Shown here: one piece after another, positions 7,217 through 15,950 of the stretch
How the letters are laid out: each line of letters starts with the position of its first letter
Numbering within the stretch: the first letter of the stretch is position 1
Source: Deltaproteobacteria bacterium
GTDB lineage: Bacteria; Desulfobacterota; Desulfobacteria; Desulfobacterales; JAFDCJ01
Length of the DNA: 23,812 bases
Assembly (NCBI GenBank): GCA_024277475.1
Contig: JAJRVC010000127.1
Coordinates: 1 to 23,812 of the forward strand
Direction of reading: 5' to 3'
Translations under genes and position numbers: made by a program
Notes under the pieces: model-generated
The model's database searches: none
Told to the model about the DNA's origin: nothing
Seen by the model: only the letters and a program-made list of their open reading frames with translations

Positions 7217-8791
7217 ATGATAACTTTGCTGGATTACGGCGCAGGTAATGTCAGAAGCGTCATCAATGCCATCGAAAGCCTGGGGGAGACGGTCAAAATT
7301 GTTGCCTGCGGCCAGGATATCCTGGCCGCTGAAAAGCTTGTTTTTCCTGGGGTGGGTGCTTTCGGAAATATGATGCGCATTCTGCAGGAAAAAAAATACG
7401 TTGAGCCCTTAACGGCTTATCTGCAAGCGAATCGGCCGTTTCTGGGAATATGCCTCGGGTTGCAGGCCCTGTTTGAACACAGCGAGGAGGCCCCGGATGT
7501 CACCGGACTCGGTCTTGTCGCCGGGTCGGTAAAACGTTTTGTCATTGATCTTTCGGTTCCGCACATCGGTTGGAACGGCCTCAACTTCAAACAGACTTCC
7601 CGGATTTTTTCCGGGCTCGGCAGTGATGACAAATTTTACTTTGTCCATTCATACCATGTGGTGGCCGATGATGCCTCGGTTATACTGACGACAACCGACT
7701 ACGGGTGCGAGTTCGTCAGCAGCATTCAAAAGGGAAATATCATTGCCACCCAGTTTCACCCGGAGAAAAGCGGTCGGGCCGGGCTCGTTATTTTGCGGAA
7801 TTTTATTAAAACAACTGTAGAACCGACCCGCCCGATACCGACAGGGTCTATTACTACGACACTCGCTAAACGGATCATTGCCTGTCTGGATGTCCGTGCA
7901 AACGATCAGGGCGATCTGGTGGTCACCAAGGGTGATCAATACGATGTAAGGCAAGACGGAGACGTCCGGAATCTAGGCAAACCGGTTGAACTGGCACAGC
8001 GATACTATGCGGAAGGTGCGGACGAGATCACTTTTCTCAACATTACGGGTTTCAGGGATTTTCCCCCGGAAGACATGCCGATGCTCGAAGTATTAAGACA
8101 GACTTCGAAAAATGTATTTGTACCACTGACTATCGGGGGCGGGATCCGTGACTACGTGGATAAGGATGGACACAAGTACGATGCCCTGGAAGTTGCCGCC
8201 GAATACTTCAGATCCGGGGCGGACAAGGTCTCCATTGGAAGTGATGCCGTTTTGATTGCTGAAGCCTATCTTCGAACCGGACGTCGAACCGGACGAACCT
8301 CCATTGAGGCGATATCCCGGATTTACGGAAACCAGGCGGTGGTCATTTCTGTTGACCCGCGCAAGATTTATGTAAACTCTGCCGACGAGGTCAATCATGC
8401 CGTCATTGAAACTGCCGTACCGGGGCCCGGCGGTGAACGGTATTGCTGGTATCAGTGTACCATCAACGGCGGCCGGGAAGGCAGGGATCTGGATGCAGTT
8501 ACCCTGGCCCGTATTTGTGAAAAGCTGGGTGCCGGGGAAATTCTGCTTAACTGTATCGATCGGGATGGAACCAATCTGGGATTTGACATCGAACTCATCA
8601 ATGCGGTTGCAACGGCTGTTTCAATTCCGGTTATTGCTTCCAGCGGTGCCGGCCGGGTTGAACATTTCCATGAAGTCTTCACCGCTACCGAAGCAGAATC
8701 GGCCCTGGCTGCCGGTATTTTCCACCGCAGAGAGATTTCCATTGCCGAGGTTAAAAATTATTTAGACGGTAAAGTAGAAGTCCGGCGATGA
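7217..8791 (+). CDS. hisHF: Bifunctional imidazole glycerol phosphate synthase HisHF
   Basis: 524 aa, a natural fusion of glutaminase (HisH) and cyclase (HisF). It makes imidazole glycerol phosphate and AICAR from PRFAR and glutamine in histidine synthesis. HisH part, about 1-200: LLDYGAGNV, nucleophile C79 in GICLGLQ, and H181/E183 in QFHPEKSG. A short linker (about 201-215) leads to HisF, with the catalytic aspartates D225 in IACLDVR and D380 in VISVDPRK. The C-terminal half contains WYQCTINGGREGRD, a stretch typical of the fused yeast and plant enzymes (yeast HIS7 is 552 aa). All catalytic residues I can check are present and there is no frameshift at the junction. A ribosome-site-like AAAGGT lies 6 nt upstream. 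The DUF2064 transferase gene follows 63 bp downstream. No other his gene is nearby. Confidence 0.95.
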   Translation: MITLLDYGAGNVRSVINAIESLGETVKIVACGQDILAAEKLVFPGVGAFGNMMRILQEKKYVEPLTAYLQANRPFLGICLGLQALFEHSEEAPDVTGLGLVAGSVKRFVIDLSVPHIGWNGLNFKQTSRIFSGLGSDDKFYFVHSYHVVADDASVILTTTDYGCEFVSSIQKGNIIATQFHPEKSGRAGLVILRNFIKTTVEPTRPIPTGSITTTLAKRIIACLDVRANDQGDLVVTKGDQYDVRQDGDVRNLGKPVELAQRYYAEGADEITFLNITGFRDFPPEDMPMLEVLRQTSKNVFVPLTIGGGIRDYVDKDGHKYDALEVAAEYFRSGADKVSIGSDAVLIAEAYLRTGRRTGRTSIEAISRIYGNQAVVISVDPRKIYVNSADEVNHAVIETAVPGPGGERYCWYQCTINGGREGRDLDAVTLARICEKLGAGEILLNCIDRDGTNLGFDIELINAVATAVSIPVIASSGAGRVEHFHEVFTATEAESALAAGIFHRREISIAEVKNYLDGKVEVRR

Positions 8792-8854
8792 ACCACACTG
8801 GAGGGCAGTAGGGGCCGTCCTGTAACTGGTTTATATTGGACTGTTGGAGTACCG

Positions 8855-9517
8855 ATGGATGCTTCGTTGATCGTGGTCGCCAAAAAGCCCGAACCCGGGT
8901 TCACCAAAACCCGTCTGTGCCCGCCTTTTACACCGCAGGAAGCCGCCCAATTTTATCGTTGCCTGATGCTGGATACACTGGAGTTGGCCGCCCGGGTTCA
9001 AGACGTTGAGCACTGTATGGCTTACGCTCCGGTCGGTGCGCGTTCCTATTTCGAAAACCTTGTGCCCGATGGCTTCCGCCTGATACCACAACAAGGGGTT
9101 GATCTCGGAGAGCGTCTTTCCAACACCCTGGCCGACCGCTTTCAGCACGGCTACCGAAAAGTGGTGGTAATGAACAGTGACGGTCCGACCCTGCCCCTGC
9201 CTTACTTGGAAGAAGCCTTCCGGCAGTTGAAGTATTATGACGTTTCTTTGGGGATGGGCCATGACGGGGGCTATTATCTTATCGGAATGAAACAGTTGCA
9301 GCCGGAATTGTTTGAAAATATTGCATGGAGCAGTGATCAGGTAATTTCCCAGACCCTTGGTGCCTGCCGCCGCCTGCAGTTGAAGGTGTATCGGCTGCCG
9401 CAGTGGTACGATGTGGACGTGGGCGATGATTTGCAACAACTACGTTCCGATCTGGCAAAAAATCCAACAGCAGCCCCCCGTACCGGGGCCTATTTGCGAC
9501 ACTGGTACACTAGCTGA
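8855..9517 (+). CDS. DUF2064 / TIGR04282-type glycosyltransferase-like protein
   Basis: 220 aa. The N-terminal SLIVVAKKPEPGFTKTRL matches the nucleotide-binding start of the family called rSAM/selenodomain-associated transferase 1. The sugar-nucleotide motif is at S108-D109-G110 (NSDGPTLP), followed by GMGHDGGYYLIG. The GT-A fold is expected, with an acceptor that is not established. The start is supported by TTGGAG about 7 nt upstream. It follows hisHF at 63 bp and could share its transcript, but there is no known functional link to histidine. It is cytoplasmic, with no membrane segments. The length is normal. Confidence 0.85.
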   Translation: MDASLIVVAKKPEPGFTKTRLCPPFTPQEAAQFYRCLMLDTLELAARVQDVEHCMAYAPVGARSYFENLVPDGFRLIPQQGVDLGERLSNTLADRFQHGYRKVVVMNSDGPTLPLPYLEEAFRQLKYYDVSLGMGHDGGYYLIGMKQLQPELFENIAWSSDQVISQTLGACRRLQLKVYRLPQWYDVDVGDDLQQLRSDLAKNPTAAPRTGAYLRHWYTS

Positions 9518-9609
9518 TAAAGCCGCCGTTGTATAAATCCCATACAGGGGTAAACGCCAATTTTTGTAAACTTTCACGGGTTACGCTTGCGCCATACAGG
9601 ACTGGCTGA

Positions 9610-9638
9610 TTGACACGGGGTATTATTTTTGTCATAGT
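9610..9638 (+). promoter_or_regulatory. Candidate sigma-70 promoter for the RND operon
   Basis: A perfect -35 TTGACA (9610-9615), a 17-nt spacer and CATAGT (9633-9638, 4 of 6 to TATAAT). It lies 50 bp before the permease start, in the only gap upstream of the RND pair. Confidence 0.5.
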
Positions 9639-9688
9639 CAAACATCTTGATATATTTCCTGCTTAAACTGAGCCAATTCTAACCTGAT

Positions 9689-12600
9689 ATGACAGAGCCC
9701 ACAACCCAAAAGTCCGATTGGTTATCACGTCTGCTTGGCGCTACCATGGAGGGACCCCTGCCGTTGCTCCTGCTGCTCGTTGCGTTTGTCGGTGGTGCTG
9801 TAGCCTTAATGATTACGGCGCGTGAGGAAGAGCCTCAGATTGTTGTGCCCATGGCAGATGTGTTCGTGACAGCACCCGGACTGAGTGCCGAACAGGTGGA
9901 GCGCCAAATTGCCACGCCGCTGGAAAAACTTCTCCATCAAATCGATGGCGTCGAGTATGTCTACTCGATGTCCCGCCCTGACCAATGTGTGGTGACGGTG
10001 CGATTTTTTGTGGGAGAGGACCGGGAAGATTCCCTGGTCAAAATCTACAATAAAGTATTTTCCCAGATCGACCGAATTCCGGCCGCCGTCCGGTCCTGGG
10101 TGGTCAAACCCATCGAGGTTGATGATATCCCCATTGTGGTGGCAGTTTTATGGAGTGATAACCCCGGATTGACCGGTGATCACGAACTGCGCCGATTGGC
10201 CGAGGAGATCGATCATGACCTGCAGTCTATTAAAGATACAAACAGGATTGAGGTAACGGGGGGACGTCCCAGACAAATTCGAGTTGAGCTGGATCCGGAA
10301 GCTTTGGCGGCACGGCAGACAACACCGCTGGAGGTGGCATGGGCCATTGATATCTCCAACAAACTGCTGCCGGCCGGCGATGTTCAGGTTCTGGACCGGA
10401 ATATTGTGGTTGAGGCCGGAGACTTCATCCACAGCGCCGGGGAACTCCGAAAATTGGTGATCAATGTCGTCGACGGCGTTCCCATATATCTTGATGATGT
10501 CGCTCGTGTCATCGATGGTCCTGCCGAGCCGACCAGTTACACCTGGATTGGTTTTGGGCCGGCCTCGGACCTGCAACAGAAGAATCCCGATACCTACCCG
10601 GCCGTGGCCATATCCATCGCCAAGATAAAAGGTGCCAATGCCGTCTGGGTGGCTGAAGAAGTCGAGGATTATTTTGCAAAGCTTAAACACGATATTTTTC
10701 CACCGGAAGTCAACTACCGCATCATTCGAAACTACGGCCGGACGGCCGATGACAAGATCAATAATCTCGTTTCCAGTCTTTTGGTAGCGATGCTGACAGT
10801 CACGGTTTTTATCGGGATATTTTTGGGCTGGCGCGCTGCCCTGGTGGTGGGTCTGGCAGTTCCGATCTGCTACGGCATTACGTTGGCCTTGGATTTGTAT
10901 GCCGGCTATACTATCAACCGGGTGACCCTTTTCGCCCTTATCCTGGCTCTGGGCCTGCTGGTCGATGATCCCATCACCGGCGTGGATAACATCGAGCGCT
11001 ATTTGCAAATGGGAAAACACCCGCGACGCCTCAGCGTGATTCTGGCTATGAAGGAAATCAAAGGGGCCTTGATCATGTCCACCATCGCCATCATCGTGGC
11101 CTTTGCGCCTTTACGTTTTATCACCGGTATGATGGGACCCTATATGGCACCGATGGCGTTCAATGTCCCGGTCAGTGTAACCATCAGCACCGTGGTTGCC
11201 TTTCTGGTAACTCCATGGCTTGCTTATAAATTCCTTAAACCCTCCGGCGGAAATTCCGGATACGACATTACGCGTACCGGATTATACCGGGTATATGCAT
11301 GGTTGCTGAAGCCGTTGCTTGACACCCGTTTGCGATCGTGGATTTTTTTAGGGATTGTGCTGGTGTTGTTTGGTGCCTCCATGATATTGCCGGTTCTGCG
11401 CCTGGTTCCGCTCAAGTTGCTGCCCTATGATAACAAGGATGAGTTCCAGGTGATGATCGATATGCCTGAAAGCACCACTCTCGAGCGAACCCAAGGCGTG
11501 GTCAGCGCACTCAGCACTTATTTGAGTGCCGTTCCTGAAGTGCGGGATTACACGGCTTTTGTGGGAGTGCCGTCCCCCATGGATTTTAATGGCATGGTGC
11601 GGCATTATTATCTGAGACGGGGCGCCTACTATGCCGATATCCGCGTAACTGTTGCCGAACGTCAGCGCCGATCCCAGCAGTCCCATGCCATATTGCTTCG
11701 CATTCGTCGTAATTTAGAGGCTATCGCTCAAAGCTTCAATGCCCGCATAAAATTGGTGGAAGTGCCGCCGGGACCCCCGGTGATCTCGACGGTAACCGTG
11801 GAACTCTACGGATCAAAGGCGACGCCTTACACTGCCTTGCAGCAAGCTGCAAGGGTGCTGGAACGACGTTTTAAGCAAGAGCCGTTCGTGGCTGATGTCG
11901 ACACCTCCGTCGAAGATAATCGGCCTAAGAAAACATTTGTACCGGACAGAGAAAAAGCGGCCTTGTCAGGGATCGGGACCCAGGATATTGCCCAAACCCT
12001 CCATTTGGCCAACCAGGGATTGGTCGCAGGGTTTATGCAAATCCCCAGCGAGGTCAACCCGCTGCCGGTGGTGTTGCAACTGCCCCTAGATATTCGCAGC
12101 TCCCCCCGTGCCCTGTCCACCCTGCATATTAAGGGCCGGCCGGGGATTATGAAGATTCGAGAAAAATCAGGCCTTCGTGACGCACCCCAGCCGATTGTTT
12201 CTATGGCCGAGCTCGGTGAGATGCGATGGTCCGTGCAGGACAAGGCCATCTATCACAAGAATCTTCGACCGGTTGTCTATGTTTTTGCGGAAGTGGTTGG
12301 ACGACCACCGGCCGAGATCGTACTGGATGTCAGCAGCGATATGAATACAGATACTGCCAATCTCCAGGCTTTGTCCCTGAAGGGGCGCACCTACTTTAGC
12401 TCAGGTGGAGGCCTGCCGTGGACGCTGCCTGATGATATAAAAGTGGTCTGGAACGGGGAAGGGGAGTGGCAGATTACTTTGCGGGTGTTCCGCGATCTGG
12501 GGATTGCTTTTGGCGTTGCGTTGCTGGGTATATTCTTGGTGTTGCGCATCCAAACGGGTCTGTCCGCGACCACCTTTATCATCATGCTGGCCATACCACT

Positions 12601-13042
12601 GTCCGTCATCGGCATCATGCCGGGATTTTGGCTGCTCAACCAGCTCGGTGAACGGGTGGTGGACGGTTTTTCCAATCCGGTCCTCTTTACAGCCACGGCC
12701 ATGATCGGGATGATTGCCCTGGCCGGTATCGTAGTTCGTAATTCACTGATATTGATAGAATTTATTCACATGGCACTGCGTGAAGGCAAAAGTTTACAGG
12801 AGGCCTTGCTGCAAGCGGGAGCGGTACGCATGCGTCCTATTTTTCTGACGGCGGGTACCACCCTGCTCGGCAATATGGTGATCACGCTGGATCCGATTTT
12901 TAACGGTTTGGCCTGGGCCATCATTTTCGGGATTTCCGCCTCCACCCTGTTTACGCTGTTTGTGATTCCGGTTCTCTACAGCCTGGTGTATGCCAGCAAA
13001 ACGGGGCATGGACTGCCTCCGGGAAGGGATATCCAAGTGTGA
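9689..13042 (+). CDS. RND-family efflux permease (inner-membrane pump)
   Basis: 1117 aa, slightly longer than AcrB-type pumps. There is a first membrane helix at about 23-42, a large periplasmic loop, a central helix bundle (about 370-540), a second periplasmic loop and C-terminal helices (about 960-1100). The proton-relay aspartates are D426 and D427 in GLLVDDPITGVDN. The position equivalent to the AcrB TM10 lysine is R1017 (GIVVRNSLILIEF). It is a proton-driven exporter in a tripartite system with the adaptor encoded just downstream. The substrate cannot be told from sequence. The start at 9689 has no clear ribosome site, and Met20 (9746) is a poorer alternative. The gene overlaps the adaptor by 4 bp (GTGA). 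No outer-membrane channel gene is adjacent. Permease-first order is less common than adaptor-first. Confidence 0.93.
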   Translation: MTEPTTQKSDWLSRLLGATMEGPLPLLLLLVAFVGGAVALMITAREEEPQIVVPMADVFVTAPGLSAEQVERQIATPLEKLLHQIDGVEYVYSMSRPDQCVVTVRFFVGEDREDSLVKIYNKVFSQIDRIPAAVRSWVVKPIEVDDIPIVVAVLWSDNPGLTGDHELRRLAEEIDHDLQSIKDTNRIEVTGGRPRQIRVELDPEALAARQTTPLEVAWAIDISNKLLPAGDVQVLDRNIVVEAGDFIHSAGELRKLVINVVDGVPIYLDDVARVIDGPAEPTSYTWIGFGPASDLQQKNPDTYPAVAISIAKIKGANAVWVAEEVEDYFAKLKHDIFPPEVNYRIIRNYGRTADDKINNLVSSLLVAMLTVTVFIGIFLGWRAALVVGLAVPICYGITLALDLYAGYTINRVTLFALILALGLLVDDPITGVDNIERYLQMGKHPRRLSVILAMKEIKGALIMSTIAIIVAFAPLRFITGMMGPYMAPMAFNVPVSVTISTVVAFLVTPWLAYKFLKPSGGNSGYDITRTGLYRVYAWLLKPLLDTRLRSWIFLGIVLVLFGASMILPVLRLVPLKLLPYDNKDEFQVMIDMPESTTLERTQGVVSALSTYLSAVPEVRDYTAFVGVPSPMDFNGMVRHYYLRRGAYYADIRVTVAERQRRSQQSHAILLRIRRNLEAIAQSFNARIKLVEVPPGPPVISTVTVELYGSKATPYTALQQAARVLERRFKQEPFVADVDTSVEDNRPKKTFVPDREKAALSGIGTQDIAQTLHLANQGLVAGFMQIPSEVNPLPVVLQLPLDIRSSPRALSTLHIKGRPGIMKIREKSGLRDAPQPIVSMAELGEMRWSVQDKAIYHKNLRPVVYVFAEVVGRPPAEIVLDVSSDMNTDTANLQALSLKGRTYFSSGGGLPWTLPDDIKVVWNGEGEWQITLRVFRDLGIAFGVALLGIFLVLRIQTGLSATTFIIMLAIPLSVIGIMPGFWLLNQLGERVVDGFSNPVLFTATAMIGMIALAGIVVRNSLILIEFIHMALREGKSLQEALLQAGAVRMRPIFLTAGTTLLGNMVITLDPIFNGLAWAIIFGISASTLFTLFVIPVLYSLVYASKTGHGLPPGRDIQV

Positions 13043-14109
13043 AAGCTGCATTGAAAATACTGGGAATTATTTTTGCTCTGGTACTGCTGGGTGGTGTCAT
13101 GGCTTATCTGGCAGGGTTCTTTGAGGAGAAAATTCCGATAGATTTCAGCCAAGTGGTGCCTGCGGCCGGTACCGGCCAGGCATTTACCGTGAAGATTACC
13201 AGGGAACCTCTGTTCGAGCAGGCGGCCGGCACGCTTCGCGCCAAAGTCGAAACAGTGATTTCTCCTCTGATTACCGCCAGGATTTCATCAATTGCGGTAT
13301 GGGCCGGTGACGAGGTGACGGCGGGGCAGGTGCTTGTCACACTCGACTCGCGGGAGCTCAAGGCCCGGGTCGATCAGGCCCACCAGGCCGTTGTTGCCGC
13401 CAGAGCACGATTGGCGCAGGCAAAAAAAGATCTTGCCCGGGTTAAGCGAATTATGCAGGCAGATCCCGGAGCCGTTTCCAAGGCCGAGCGCGATCGAGTA
13501 CAGACGGCCTTGAGTACCGCCCAGGCGGAGCTTATGCGATTAAAGCGCCAGGAAGACGAAGCCGGAACCGCCTTGAGTTACAGCAAACTGGCGGCGCCCA
13601 TCGCCGGCCGTATCGTCGAACGCTTGGGAGATCCCGGTGATACTGCTATACGAGGGGAACCGCTGCTGCGCTTGTATGATCCCGCCACCCTGCGGCTGGA
13701 AGCTAATGTGCGTGAATCGGTGGCGTCAAAGCTGGCAAAAAATCAACACCTCACGGTTGAAATCGATGCGCTTAAAAAGAAGTATTTCGTGGTGGTTGAC
13801 GAAATTGTTCCCTCCGCAGACCCCGGTTCACGTTCGTTTCTGGTCAAAGTCAGCCTGACGGACGGTACCGGCCTGTACCCGGGCATGTTCGGCAGATTGA
13901 TGATACCCATCGGGAAAATTGAAAAGATTTATATACCGGCTGAGGCCGTGACCCATGTGGGACAACTCGATTTTGTCATCGTGGACACGGAGCAGGGAGC
14001 CGTTCGACGCTATGTGCGTCTGGGTGAATCCGGCCCGGACAATCGCATTGAGGTCATCAGTGGTTTGGCTGACGGCGAAACGGTCTTGATTTCAGACCTC
14101 GTTGAATAG
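13039..14109 (+). CDS. RND efflux periplasmic adaptor (membrane fusion protein)
   Basis: 356 aa, with a GTG start overlapping the permease stop (GTGA), which implies translational coupling. An N-terminal membrane anchor (about 5-27) is followed by a lipoyl-like half (SPLITARISSIAVWAGDEV), a helical hairpin rich in Ala/Lys/Arg (about 115-175, ARLAQAKKDLARVKR), the second lipoyl half (SKLAAPIAGRIVER), a beta-barrel and a C-terminal domain (FVIVDTEQGAVRRYV, ISGLADGETVLI). It links the pump to an outer-membrane channel encoded elsewhere. It has no lipobox Cys, so it is held by the uncleaved helix. It is the last gene of the pair, and no clear terminator was seen after it. Confidence 0.9.
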   Translation: MKAALKILGIIFALVLLGGVMAYLAGFFEEKIPIDFSQVVPAAGTGQAFTVKITREPLFEQAAGTLRAKVETVISPLITARISSIAVWAGDEVTAGQVLVTLDSRELKARVDQAHQAVVAARARLAQAKKDLARVKRIMQADPGAVSKAERDRVQTALSTAQAELMRLKRQEDEAGTALSYSKLAAPIAGRIVERLGDPGDTAIRGEPLLRLYDPATLRLEANVRESVASKLAKNQHLTVEIDALKKKYFVVVDEIVPSADPGSRSFLVKVSLTDGTGLYPGMFGRLMIPIGKIEKIYIPAEAVTHVGQLDFVIVDTEQGAVRRYVRLGESGPDNRIEVISGLADGETVLISDLVE

Positions 14110-14257
14110 TTTACTGGTTGATTATGAAACTTAATATTTTGCCTTCTTAAGAACACTATTGTAAACATCCCGGAGTTTCATGTCTGCACTCATTGCAGGC
14201 ATTATGGCTGTTGCTAATTGCACAATGGTAAAAACAGCGACAAAAACAATCCACTGG

Positions 14258-14308
14258 ACCATGATAATTCGGATTGACATTCCGAATTATCATGGTACAA
14301 TGCGTCTA
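14258..14308 (+). promoter_or_regulatory. Palindromic operator containing a near-consensus leaderless promoter
   Basis: Perfect 16-bp arms, 14258-14273 and 14281-14296, flank a 7-nt centre. The centre holds the -35 box TTGACA (14274-14279). The right arm is the spacer (16 nt) and the -10 box TACAAT is 14296-14301. Transcription would begin about 7 nt after the -10 box, at or next to the A of the ATG at 14308, giving a leaderless mRNA. No ribosome site fits before the ATG. A protein bound to the dyad would block the promoter. Confidence 0.75.
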
Positions 14309-15456
14309 TGATCAATAGACCCTCCCAACTCGAACGCCTGTCAACTGCAGTAAAACGTGCACCGATCACCGCGCTTCTCGGGCCTCGCCAGTGTGGCAAG
14401 ACAACGCTTGCACGCATGTTTACCGTCGATTTGAGTGCTGTTTTTTTTGATCTTGAATCCCAGCCTGATCTACGACGTCTTCAAAATCCCGAGCTCATGC
14501 TCGGTTCTTTGGATGGAATTGTTGTCATTGATGAGATCCAGATAATGCCGGAACTATTCAAGGTGCTTCGCGTATTGGTGGACCGCCCGGCGAATCGAGC
14601 TCGCTTTCTGATTCTCGGAAGTGCCTCTCCGGATGTGGTTAAAAATGTTTCCCAAACCCTTGCCGGCCGGGTTGAATTCGTTGAACTTGCCGGTTTTGAT
14701 CTCAGCGAAACAGGGTTAGATTCATGGAAAACTTTATGGCTGCGGGGTGGATTTCCGCGTTCGTTTCTTGCCAAATCGGATGAAGATAGCCTAGCGTGGC
14801 GCAACGCTTTTATCCACACTTTTCTTGAACGCGATATTCCGCAGCTGGGGATTACCATACCTGCGGCGGCTATGCGTCGATTCTGGACCATGCTGGCACA
14901 CTATCACGGCCAAACGTTTAACGCATCGCAACTTGGCCGTTCAATGGGTCTCTCTGATAAAACGATACGGTCTTATCTTGACATTCTCAGCGGCACTTTT
15001 ATGGTCAGGCAGTTACAGCCCTGGTACGAAAATATTGCCAAGCGCCAGGTTAAGTCGCCAAAGATTTACCTTCGTGACCCGGGTCTGCTGCACAGCTTGC
15101 TGGATATTCCGGATCTGTATACCCTTTTTAGCCATCCCCAGGTAGGTGCATCCTGGGAAGGGTTTGCACTAGAGCAGGTATTACAAAAACTGGAATCGGG
15201 AGAGGCATTTTTCTGGGCGACTCACAATGGTGCGGAAATAGATTTGTTTTTCCGGCACCGGGGTCGCCGATACGCCGTTGAAGTTAAATTCAACGAGGCA
15301 CCTAAAGTGACAAGGTCAATGAGAATCGCCCTCAACGATCTAAATCTTAATCATCTGCTGATAGTATACCCCGGGCAGGACAGGTATCCTGTAGATGAGA
15401 AGATCACTGTTTGGCCTCTGCAAGATGTGGAGAATTTGACTGGTTTTATTAAATAA
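14308..15456 (+). CDS. AAA family ATPase with DUF4143 domain
   Basis: 382 aa. Walker A is at residues 25-33 (GPRQCGKTT, K31) and Walker B near 69-77 (GIVVIDEIQ). These are followed by a sensor-like LILGSASPD, a winged-helix-like stretch (GQTFNASQLGRSMGLSDKTI) and a C-terminal DUF4143 part with GAEIDLFF and YAVEVKF, which resembles a PD-(D/E)xK nuclease core. The family is abundant in anaerobes and archaea, often in many copies, and its cellular role is not settled. It begins at the ATG directly after a near-consensus promoter with no room for a ribosome site. The redox cassette starts 37 bp downstream, so read-through from this promoter is possible. Likely an accessory or mobile gene. Confidence 0.9.
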   Translation: MINRPSQLERLSTAVKRAPITALLGPRQCGKTTLARMFTVDLSAVFFDLESQPDLRRLQNPELMLGSLDGIVVIDEIQIMPELFKVLRVLVDRPANRARFLILGSASPDVVKNVSQTLAGRVEFVELAGFDLSETGLDSWKTLWLRGGFPRSFLAKSDEDSLAWRNAFIHTFLERDIPQLGITIPAAAMRRFWTMLAHYHGQTFNASQLGRSMGLSDKTIRSYLDILSGTFMVRQLQPWYENIAKRQVKSPKIYLRDPGLLHSLLDIPDLYTLFSHPQVGASWEGFALEQVLQKLESGEAFFWATHNGAEIDLFFRHRGRRYAVEVKFNEAPKVTRSMRIALNDLNLNHLLIVYPGQDRYPVDEKITVWPLQDVENLTGFIK

Positions 15457-15493
15457 AAAGCGCAGAACTTCAAGGAAAATAGGAGCATTTTTT

Positions 15494-15925
15494 ATGAGGT
15501 CCAAGTATTTCTACCCGGTATTGTTGATCACTTTGTATCTGGCTATCTGGTTTTCCAGTGTCGCTGATGCATCGGACAAAATCAAATGGTACTCTTACAA
15601 CGAGGGTAAAGTACTGGGAAAAATCGAGAAAAAGAAGGTCTTTCTGCATTTTTATGCAAATTGGTGCGGTTTCTGCCTGAAAATGGCCAAAGTGACATTT
15701 CGCGACTCCGCTGTGGTATCGTATCTGGAAAAAAATTTTATAGCTGTTAGAGTGGATTTCGACAAAGAACCCGCCATTGCAGAAAAATACGGCGTTAGGG
15801 GACTTCCATCCAACTGGTTTTTGACGGAGATGGGCCAGCCCATCATCAACGTTCCGGGTTATATTTCACCTGATGCGCTGCTGTCCCTGCTCAAGGAAAT
15901 AAACGGAATAAACGTGGGTGGTTAA
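15494..15925 (+). CDS. Secreted thioredoxin-like protein (CxxC)
   Basis: 143 aa. An N-terminal signal peptide or anchor (about 5-27, ending VADAS) is followed by a thioredoxin fold with the active site W57-C58-G59-F60-C61 and a following region that resembles DsbD C-terminal or thioredoxin_7 domains (HFYANWC, VRVDFDKEP, YGVRGLPSNWF). The usual cis-Pro of thioredoxins is at LPS. It acts in the periplasm, probably as a thiol-disulfide reductase or oxidase. The start is supported by AGGAG (15481-15485), 8 nt before the ATG. It is first of a tightly packed set with the rhodanese and MauE/DoxX genes, suggesting a shared thiol or sulfur redox job. Confidence 0.9.
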   Translation: MRSKYFYPVLLITLYLAIWFSSVADASDKIKWYSYNEGKVLGKIEKKKVFLHFYANWCGFCLKMAKVTFRDSAVVSYLEKNFIAVRVDFDKEPAIAEKYGVRGLPSNWFLTEMGQPIINVPGYISPDALLSLLKEINGINVGG

Positions 15926-15950
15926 ACTTATCAGCGATTGTAAAACCCCA

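Noticed and set aside
10148..11020. 290-codon open frame on the minus strand
   Set aside because: Antisense to the RND permease, whose motifs are clear; low-complexity His/Gln-rich translation.
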